In this document: positions 55,958 through 64,000 of the stretch, in pieces
How positions within the stretch are numbered: the stretch's first letter is position 1
Layout: every line of letters starts with the position of its first letter
Origin: Epichloe hybrida
Lineage: Eukaryota > Ascomycota > Sordariomycetes > Hypocreales > Clavicipitaceae
Assembly: GCA_019022495.1 (NCBI GenBank)
Contig: JAFEKR010000009.1
Coordinates: 1,674,001-1,738,000 of the forward strand
DNA: 64,000 nucleotides
Reading direction: 5' to 3'
Translations under genes and position numbers: made by a program
The notes under the pieces: model-generated
What the model was told of the DNA's origin: nothing
The model's database searches: none
The model's input: the letters and a program-made list of their open reading frames with translations, nothing else

Positions 55958-56566
55958 TGTTGAGACGCAGGTGGGCGAAACGGCCGGACTGGAAATGGGT
56001 GATTGTGATGGAGGAGGAAGCTTTGGGGTTGATTGAGGGTTGGTGATGCACGGACAATAGTATTACACGGTGGTCGGAAAAGTTATTAGGGAGCGAGATA
56101 TGTAAGAGAGTTGGGGCGCGTGTGGCTTGGGGGTTTAGGAGGGGTGTGGCTGGGGGGATTTTTTTTTTTTTTTTTTTTTCCAATACGCCTTGTTGATGCG
56201 TCACGCCATGAGCTTGTAGACGTGATCCGAGTGTGCCGCATAAATAAGCTCACCGCGTGACTTCTGGGGACGTATTAATTCATCGAAAAGTCGAACTCGT
56301 ATGACCGAAGGATTTCCAGGCGGAGAGTTTGTCCGGAAGGGAAAACGAGTGGCAGCCAGGTTATCTATCTGCGCGGGAAAAGTGGAAGAGCTCCGAGAAA
56401 GCGGGCGAGTTCCATGGCACTCACTCAGTTCATTCATGTAAAAAGTAACAGTTCTCTTGCTGATCAATACAACGGAAATAATAAAATACATCCAGGCACA
56501 AGGTAGTGTGATGCGCATTGAAAACAAAAAATACGGAAAATGCTAAAAAAGAAATAGAGGCTAGTG
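55958..56566. other. Intergenic region
   Basis: Upstream region of DPM2, with G-rich strand composition and a 21-bp T tract at 56159-56179. Nothing further seen. Confidence 0.4.
56544..56550 (-). terminator. Pol III terminator of the tRNA-Met gene
   Basis: A run of T on the minus strand about 17 nt past the tRNA 3' end, followed by AGC; typical oligo-T terminator. Confidence 0.7.
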
Positions 56567-56638
56567 TAGCAATTACACGTTTCGATCGTGTGACCTCCGG
56601 GTTATGAGCCCGGCGCGCTTCCACTGCGCCAAATTGCT
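56567..56638 (-). tRNA. tRNA-Met (anticodon CAT), elongator type
   Basis: The minus strand folds into a full cloverleaf of 72 nt. The acceptor stem is AGCAATT/AATTGCT with discriminator A. The D arm is GCGCAGTGGAAGCGC and the anticodon arm is CCGGG-CTCATAA-CCCGG. The variable loop is AGGTC and the T arm is ACACG-ATCGAAA-CGTGT. The A box (TGGCGCAGTGG) and B box (CGATCGAAACG-type) are in place. There is no intron. The 5' base pair A:T and the T-loop sequence argue for the elongator rather than the initiator, though I cannot exclude the initiator by eye. Confidence 0.93.
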
Positions 56639-57202
56639 TTATTTGCTGATGGAGGGTGCCCCTCTTATTGCTATATATAAATGTATTCACGGGCAACCCA
56701 TGCCGAAAACCTGCCCGATTAGGCCGTATGCCAAGAGGACCGACGGCGGCTGTATTGAATTTTTCTAGATGCATCTTACTACTGGTTCTTTCATTCTTAA
56801 GTCAACTGTCTGCATCACTCGCAAGGCTACACAGTGGGAGCGCCATGTTCTCAAAAAGACTCTGATTTAAACGCTATCGCTACTTTGGAGAATATGTTGG
56901 ATCACGTAACGTCTGCAACAACACCATCATTCCTTGCGGACGCTGCTCGCTTTCGTGCTCAATGAGGGAGGGGGAGGGGGGGGGCGGGTATCCGATGCAT
57001 CTGCTTCTGTCCTTGATCACACTCTGAGCGAATAGAAATAGAAAAAAGCCTCTTCAAACATATCAGGCAATGGAATAGTGCTCGCACGGCAACACACAAG
57101 AAAAATGCAAAAAGATGATGTTTTGGGAATCCGAGCCAGACTCGAAGATTCTCGGTGGCCGTGCAGAAAGGGCATGGCCGATAGGGTTGGGAATAGAACG
57201 CC
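56639..57202. other. Intergenic region
   Basis: Upstream region of the tRNA and 3' UTR of the Unc13 gene. A TATATAAATG lies about 45 bp upstream of the tRNA 5' end, at 56673. Contains a G-rich GAGGGAGGGGGAGGGG stretch near 56965. No other gene seen. Confidence 0.4.
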
Positions 57203-60200
57203 CTACCTCTTGGGTAGGGTTTTTCTTCCAAACTGTCCTGCGCCTCCTCCTGTATGCCATCCTTGATTCACGCTATTTTTTACAATGAGCGCTGCAGCTG
57301 CCGTGGCTGCCTGGCGTTCGCGCTGGCGGTGTCGCTCTTTCAAGTAGTGCGCTGCCTCCGGTCTCATCCTCAGAATGCGCAGAATCATATCGTCGCTGGG
57401 GTCAGCCTGAGCTTCATGCCTTTTAGCCTCCTTAGCTTTCCGCATGGTCCCCAGGTTGCGGCTCATCATGATGGTCTTGCCACGTCGGACGGTACCCATG
57501 CTTGCAAACGCACCTGCGCCTCCAAAGGTGGCGCCGAACGTAGCTGGAGCGGATAGCCGGTGCTGCTGGGTTTGTTGTTCGAGTAGTGCTTGCTGAGCCC
57601 GCTGCGCTGTCGCTGCCGCCATCCTCTCTGATTCTCTAATCAAGTTATGACTGTCCTCAAAGTAAAAAAAGGCGAGAGACGCAAGCTCGTGCCACTTAGG
57701 CGACTTCAACACCTCGGCGCGTACGCCCAGCTGCTCGCCAGAATGCTCGTCTTTGGCGTTGAAGAAGGCGAACAGCATGTCCAGCCAATGATAGACGACA
57801 TCCAGCTCCTTTCTCGTCAATGGCTTCTGGGTTGACGGCTTGTCGGAGAGGGGAGGCACTAAGAGGTTCTCCATGGTCATGAGAACCTCCTTCCACAGAC
57901 GAGTCATGACCGCAATCATTGTTGCGTCTGTCAGCGTCTGCTTCATGATGGCAAAGTTCTCGTCAAAGTAGGCAAGAAGACGCGTTAATGCGCCTTCTAT
58001 TTGATTTGGCGTGCCCGTTGGCATCGTCGAGGCTCGCTTCTTCCAGAGACTCGTCATTGATGCGCCGATGCCCCCGGTTCCCAGGAGACTGCGCAGTGTC
58101 TCCCGAGACAAGGTCGCGCTGATTTGCGTCGTGAGCTGTGCGGGAAAAGTGTCAGTAGATGAAACACAGAGAAGAAGGTTCTATTGCGAAAAGTGGATGG
58201 GACGAACCTTGTCTGTAATCTTGCGCACCATATCCCTTTCGGTTCTCTTGAGATGACGGAAAGCCTTGCCAAAATGGAACTGGATGTCATCGCGTTCTCC
58301 TTCCATACTGACTCGGATGAGGAGGCGTCCTTGCGAATCCAATTCCAACCAAAACTCTCGTGGCAGATAGTCACTGAAATGCAACGGATCCAACTTCAAC
58401 GAGGTTCGCCCAACGTAGTCGTGATCACCAAACGTATCGTAGTCCCACACAGTGGCAATGACATTAACTGACCCCTGAACTGTGACATCAAACGATTCGT
58501 CCCATCGAGGATTGAGATTCCGGTAGATGATGCGAGTCTTGTGCAGTCGCTTCTGATACTCGTCGCCAAACACGACATAAGGGTCGCTGTACCCACTAGA
58601 GTCGCATGCCTTTAGATCTTCAGCCTCGACAACTTTGATGGTGAAGGTGTACTTGCTTGGCTTCCGAATATTCTTCTTGGGACCATCGATCTGCTCAAGA
58701 AGTGCGGCACAAGCTTCCGAATTCATACTTGTCTCCAGCTTATCCAACTCTTGCATAGCGTACTCGACATTGTTGAGTTTTACAAACGACTGCGGGCTTC
58801 TGTTAGTAAGGAGTCGTTTCGAACCGACATCTGCCGGGGTTTTTTTTTTGACTGCTCACCTCGGGATAAAAGTGGAAAGGCTCGGCCCTTTCCTTGTTGC
58901 TCCATGCATCCTTTGCAAGCTGCATCCACTTTTCCTGAGTTGATCTGTTCTGAGCGGCCAGCTCTTCTGCCGAGGGGCGATCCATTTCCTTCGCAAAACG
59001 TTGTTCAACAATGTCACAGTAATGGCCAATTCCAGTCGCAATGCTTCGTGAAAGTGCCGTCATGAACCGTGCATGGTGTTCATCATTGTCCCACTGCAAA
59101 GAAAAGACGGTATCCACGGTCTGATTGAAAAGCATGAAGAGATCGATGATGGACACACTATGTCGTTCAGAGTCAAGCGGAATTTGCTCTGGATCTTGGG
59201 TCCGGACCTGGAACTGATCATGTTTGATCGCCTGCTCCACAAAGTCGGCCATTCTGACTTCGGCGGCGTGAATCCAGCGCCACACAAAGCCTACGAGGAG
59301 ATTCTCGATGTTGAACTCGAACGGCACTTGAGGAAGAGATTCCAGATGGATCCGCCGGATCTCAACCAGCTCCTTGTACAATTCGAATCCGTCCTGGATA
59401 GCGAGCTCTTCGCCAGACTCGTTTGCACTGGCCAGGATAGCCTCAATGACCGCCCCGGCGTCCTTCTCGAAACTCGGGAAAATTTGCTGTACGAGTATCG
59501 ATAGCGGATTGACTCCCATGATTTCCATGTTGTTCTTGTATCGTTTTCTTATGCGTTCGCAGAGCTTTGTCACGGACTTGCCCAGCTTCACTACGTGGAC
59601 AAAATCCCAGTCCTCCTTGTGGGCTGGGATTTCCTTTTGCATGTAATCTCGGTAGACATCAGCCGCCCTCTGGCATAGTCCCTGAGTGAGATGGTCCGAG
59701 AACTCCTCCGCAGCGCTGGGCCGGGGAGAGAAAGTCGGGTCGCTCCCAATATGGTTTTCGAGGAGAAACATGACGGCTGCAATATTTGGCGGTTTGGAAT
59801 CATAGCACTGCTCCATGAGATCATACAGCTCCCTCAATAAAGCGTCGTGCAGAGTATGGAAGGTCTGCTGGTAAACTGCAAAGTCATGCACCGTCCATCT
59901 GCTGGACTCAATCTCATTGAGCGGCGTCGCATGATGGGTAATGTGAGGTGCCTTTTTCACTTCCGGCAAGGGTGATTTGACAAAGTCGAAAATGGTGTCC
60001 AACTCCTCGGGAACAATTTCCTGATCCAAGAACTTCCGAGCCGCAACTTCGAGTAGCGCAATCAATCTTGAGAACTGAGGAACTCGCCACCGCACGCAAA
60101 TCTCCGTCAAAAACTCCATGGACTGCTTTGACAGGGGTTGATATTCCAACGCTGGGTCTGCATGTAGCTGATCATAAGTAACTGCGTGCTGCAGAATGTA

Positions 60201-61472
60201 CTGGTAGAACTCCCTCGGCTCTGGTGGAATGAAGGTGTAGATGGTCTCCTCGACAGCTCGTATGCTGCTCGGCTCGTTGCCGATACTGAGATTTGCGAGA
60301 CTAGCAGCAAATTCAAACGAGAAGGATCCGTCTTCTTGTGAAGGCGAGGATATGGCGCGACCGAGGTCGGCATATGCCTGGTCGGTGGCATACGTGGATT
60401 GCGGCCTGCTGGGTAATGGTTTCTCGAATGTGCCCGTTGGGGTTTTTGCCAACTCCGGTTTGGCTGTCAAAATATCGAGCATCATGTGAGACAAGTGCGG
60501 CGCCTCAGATTTCTTCCATTCCTGAAAGGCATCTTCCACATCAAAGTCATGACTCCTCAACGCACCAGGCATGTCGGAGTTGAGCCTGTGTTGATAGGAC
60601 TTGAGATCCCTTAGGGCAGCTTCCTCGGTCCACACCTGCCGGTTGTCGTTGATTTCGGACTGAATGTCAGACAAGCTCATACCGAATATACCTGCTACAA
60701 CCTGGACCATCGGCATATCCTTGACATCATAACTCAGAGGCACAAAAACCTCAATGGTTGTGCCTTTTCCGTCCTGGCCGTTGTCGACCAAATTCTGGTC
60801 ATTTGTCAGGAGTTTGTTTTCCAAAGAACTGAGTCTTGATATCAGCTCTGCGCGGTCTTTTTCATGGCCATGGTCGCGCAAAAGCTTTGTCGTAAGCCTG
60901 ACAAACATGGCGAGATGGCGATCCGGGAGTAGCTTCCATGAATCGTCGTCGGGAGCTCTGCCCTTTTGAGCTGCCTTGGTGGCAGATGAGTAAAATATGA
61001 GGACCAGCGGCTCGAATTTCCTTTCCTTGAATGTTTTCTGAAAGTTCTTATCGGAAAACGCCGTGTACGCTTCGGCAAAACTCCTCTTGACGGCAGCGTC
61101 ATTGAAACCGGGGAGGGTCTCGCTTCCCTTCAGAACACCGCCAACACGGTCGAGAAGCTGAGTGGCAAAGTTGCTCGGCAATTTTAAGCTTGTAGAGCTC
61201 CCTGAAATATACTCTTGAACAAGCTGGCCGACACTCGTGTGCGATCGAGCTGGCTGTTTCGGCGCGGGGACATATTGCTTGCGTTTCGCTCGTGGTTGCA
61301 AGAGATAGTGCAGGTAGGCGGTGCGTAGGGCAAAGCTTCGTGCTTCCTCGTGCTCGACAACGATATGCTGGTGACGAGCAGCCCGTGAAGCCGCCCTGCT
61401 CTTGGAAATATCCTTGCTACTGCTTTTGACGCGGCGACTCGGCGTCAGAGATTTCCGAGAGGCTGTCGACAT
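57203..61472 (-). CDS. Fungal Unc13/Munc13-like protein with C2 domain
   Basis: Three exons on the minus strand, 58860-61472, 58208-58789 and 57203-58135, give 1,375 residues. Residues 1-50 are basic (SRRVKSSSKDISKSRAASRA). The middle is the large helical DUF810/MUN region with the MHD1 homology box, e.g. VKLGKSVTKLCERIRKRYKN. A C2 domain (about 917-1045) reads YTFTIKVVEAEDLKACDSSG, then DPYVVF, NPRWDESFDV and VWDYDTFGDHDYVG. The Asp residues for calcium/phospholipid binding are present (DPYV, WDYD). MHD2 follows (about 1085-1200), for instance LTRKELDVVYHWLDMLF. The tail is basic. In fission yeast Ync13 binds membranes at division and endocytic sites; tethering of vesicles before SNARE fusion is the expected role. 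Confidence 0.92.
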
Positions 61473-63859
61473 GATGACGATTGTGTTCGGCCGTGGCGAC
61501 GTTGTTCGGTGGATTCGGCAGATTGGTCAGAAGGCGACTTGAAGCCCAATGCTAGACGGAGTGCACGAGCTCATGGCCAGTCAAAATACGGGGAGGAGCA
61601 CAGGAATCCAGACAGAAAAGATGAGTGGAGTGCGAGCAACATGCGTCGAAGAGGAGGGCGAGAAATTGTCCTGTTTCGGTGAAACCAAGCAAGCCCCTCG
61701 GGCTGGTCGTGGTACATACAACATGTAATAATACGAAGGAGACGCCCGTTGAAGTTGTCACCTCGTGGCTCCTCGTGGCTCCTTGTGGCTCCTTGTGGCT
61801 CCTTGTGGCTCCTTGTGGCTCCTTCGCACGCGGCACTCAGAAGACAGCGGTGGTTGCGTTGTAATATGTGTTGTTAAGGGCGGCCGGCCCTGGCGAATCC
61901 CGACGTCATCCATGCTCCCCTCTTTGTCCCACGCCAAGCCAATCCACTATTCAGATGGCGCCAAAGCCAGAAACTCAGGGGGGTCGACGATGCTATGTAG
62001 AAATGGCCCCACCATGTTCGTGTTTACATCGAAATATCAAATCATTCGCGTTTGCTCCGTGCTTTGCGTCCGTATAAACTATACTATAAAAGCACTCCGT
62101 ATAAAAGCACTCCGTATTCCGTGTACTCCGAGGTGCAACAACGCCTCAACGGCACTGCTGCTTCGGAATTCTTGTCATGGGCTTTTTCTTTAGCCATCGT
62201 TCATCCGGAATCAGAGCTCAGACAGGAATCTCACCGAGCACCGCCGCACCATGTACATACATATTAGTGGCTGATTCCCAGGGATGGCCTCGTGATTGTG
62301 TCAATTTCATGACAGTCAACTGCTCGACTCATGCATTTTTTGCCCTTGCATCTTTGTGCATGCATGAATTAAGTGCCAACCAACCAGATTGAGACGACCA
62401 GATTTCGCTGAGTCTTCAGGGCGGCACAGCGGAAATCGCTGGCTGGCAAGTCTCTGCGCGCTGCCCACCAATTGGTAGCACGATTCACGAAGGGCAATAC
62501 ATTTAACAACTTCCCTTGCCCTCGAACAAGCAATGTCTCTCCACACTCTCAACTTATTAGTGGCATCCTGTTGGCTGTTGTCGGCTGATGTACGCGCCAA
62601 CACCCAGTCCCAAAACTGGCTGGCCCTTCAATCTCCAGACACTTTCACACTGTGTGCTTACAGAGGACGAAGCGCCGCTTTAACAGAGGAGGATGGTGAA
62701 CTTTTTATGATCTGCCAAACCTGGCCAATGTGACAGAAGACTGGACTACTTGACTTGTTTTGGCTGCGACCAAATTTAGCACCGACTAATATCATCTGGA
62801 AGAATTTGGAGCCAGGGTAGGTAGGAGGGTAGGTAGGATATTTCTTTGTCTTTGGCTGTCTGATATGCCGAATTCGTTCTTGCGATCCAGGTACATTACA
62901 TTGGCTTTGTGGAAATAGTAATCCGTACTTCACTATGTTGATGGTAGACATGTTATATTGCCGGGTTTGGTGAGCACTGGCCAATTGCGATTGAACACGC
63001 GGTGTCAGACGACGGTGAGTGCATGCTCACTTGTTCCTTGGAATCCTCGAACGTCCTTTGTATATCCTCGTTTTTCGAACATGAACTTGCCGCTGGAGTG
63101 ACTCCTGTAGATTGTATAGGCTTGGCCTGATTGTTTCAGCGGATGCTTTCATGGAAGCCTTCAAAGCGGCCAAATGCGGAAGAAGTGCCGGGCAGTGCTG
63201 TGACTCCCCTGTGAGGGAGTGAGTTGTCGCGTGCTGCCGCCTGTGACGTGCCCGCTATTAGAGCGGCGGTGGGACGGACCAGGCAATGTGGGCCTGGGTC
63301 CAGCATGTCGCTAATAAAAGCACATGCACATGCAGGCCAGTGCGGCCGTATTTGTCGTCTACGTAGTCCGTACTCGGTACAAAACTCCCGCATCCTTCTT
63401 CTGCTCCTGTCCGGAGTTCTGCTGTCAAGCCAAGCTCATCATCAACTCCTTCGCGGCCGCATTCTGCTCTCCCACGGAATTTTGGTCAACAGCATACTTT
63501 GCGATTGCGAGGTAATTTAATCATCTGTATCTCTATCGAGTACGGAGTACTTGAAGCCGTTTCATTCACTGCCCCATGGGTGGGAGACCCGGACCTGGGT
63601 TAGCATCTGTACATGTACATACTCCGTACCCACCTCCACCACACCAAATGACGGCGGCCACTGCTGCACTGCATTGAGCTTCCCCAAACAGACCAGACCA
63701 GACCACCACACCCCGCGCTCATCAGCTTGCTGCTTGCTGCTCCCTCTCCATCTCCAACTGCCCAACTCCTCGGCCGCGATAGTCACAGCTTCCAGATCCC
63801 CTGGATTGGCACAGGGTGGCAAATCTCCTGTTGGCGAATGTGGTCGAGCTGTTGTCAGC
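61473..63859. other. 2.4-kb intergenic region
   Basis: Upstream of the Unc13 gene and of the gene starting at 63860. Contains a GTGGCTCCTT decamer repeat (61761-61824), ACTCCGTATAAAAGC duplicated at about 62094-62120, a TAGG-rich AGGTAGGAGGGTAGGTAGG block near 62817-62836, and exact TACTCCGTA motifs at 63541 and 63620. A 66-codon frame at 62533-62733 with a signal-peptide-like start is noted separately. No confident gene. Confidence 0.5.
61761..61824. repeat. 10-bp tandem repeat
   Basis: About six head-to-tail copies of CCTTGTGGCT (the first ones CCTCGTGGCT). Non-coding, about 290 bp upstream of the Unc13 gene. Confidence 0.9.
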
Positions 63860-63921
63860 ATGGGTAATGTCAGCAGCAGGCCCGACGATGGGTCTGCTCT
63901 ATATCTCAGAGACCAGGATAG
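63860..63921 (+). CDS. First exon of a putative N-myristoylated protein, cut by the window end
   Basis: Starts MGNVSSRPDDGSALYLRDQD, with Gly2 and Ser6 in an N-myristoylation context (MGxxxS). A donor AG|GTGTATG at 63922 follows, and a branch-site-like GCTGAC lies near 63984, so the acceptor should be just beyond the window. The sequence recalls a conserved fungal protein with an MGNV(S/N)SRP...LYLRDQNR start, but I recognise it only from general memory and cannot assign a function. Only 62 bp of coding sequence are inside the window. Confidence 0.5.
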
Positions 63922-64000
63922 GTGTATGTTTGGCTGAGCTGAACTGAGTCTCTTCTCCCCTGTCGCCATTCTTTGTCCTTGACGCTGACTTGGCATTTGC

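Noticed and set aside
61552..61836. Frame with repeated KEPQGATRSH considered as a repeat protein
   Set aside because: It is a reading of the 10-bp tandem repeat only and lacks conserved sequence on either side.
63551..63937. 128-codon frame covering the start of the myristoylated protein in the same frame
   Set aside because: The upstream part is low-quality sequence; the internal ATG at 63860 followed by a splice donor is the better model.

Overview
The window looks like nuclear DNA of a filamentous ascomycete (Pezizomycotina, most likely Sordariomycetes/Hypocreales). The genes carry short introns of about 50-100 bp with GT-AG (twice GC-AG) borders and CTNAC-type branch points. The gene families (Yaf9, Coq11, Syf2, Ku80, Tim14, DUF3602, a very long ING protein, DPM2, fungal Unc13) are typical of that group. 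Two blocks are extremely TpA-rich and poor in CpA/TpG, which is the footprint of repeat-induced point mutation (RIP). No gene in the window belongs to a recognisable secondary-metabolite, toxin or defence cluster. All names rest on reading the translations by eye; no database search was run.

Layout. (1) 1-12.57 kb is a RIP-degraded graveyard of nested transposons: a Gypsy element with integrase and chromodomain remains, a Copia element with integrase, reverse transcriptase and RNase H remains, and inside the Copia element a 1,946-bp foldback element with 8-bp target duplications (hAT-like), plus a truncated second copy. (2) 12.7-15.5 kb is GC-normal DNA with the YAF9 gene and a broken minus-strand gene cut by a 135-bp solo LTR. 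(3) 16.07-19.26 kb is a RIP-degraded Mutator-like (MULE) DNA transposon with about 60-bp terminal inverted repeats, itself invaded by a complete 637-bp TRIM (miniature LTR element) whose LTR is the same family as the solo LTR. (4) 19.5-36.3 kb is gene-dense: COQ11-like, SYF2, an unknown mitochondrial-type protein, a DUF1295 membrane protein, a PHO13-type phosphatase, a small unknown protein, a TMEM205/DUF4149 protein, KU80, a frameshifted Gfd2/YDR514C-like nuclease-fold gene, TIM14 (PAM18) and a DUF3602 protein. (5) 36.3-41.4 kb is a 5.1-kb intergenic stretch full of simple repeats, ahead of a single-C2H2 regulator. (6) 41.4-61.5 kb holds the C2H2 gene, a multi-pass membrane protein, a giant ING/PHD protein, a BCAS3-like WD40 protein, DPM2, a tRNA-Met(CAT) gene and a fungal Unc13/Munc13 protein. 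(7) 61.5-64 kb is mostly intergenic, ending in the first exon of a putative N-myristoylated protein cut by the window edge.

The genes are housekeeping functions without an evident shared pathway: chromatin (Yaf9, ING), splicing (Syf2), DNA end joining (Ku80), mitochondria (Coq11-like, Tim14), ER glycosylation (DPM2) and membrane trafficking (Unc13). The most interesting material is in the repeats: two nested insertions with intact target duplications, an A-box-bearing TRIM family, a 200-bp dispersed repeat in the YAF9 upstream region and at 27.3 kb, and an intergenic 9-mer (TACTCCGTA) that occurs about 15 times exactly where chance predicts less than one.
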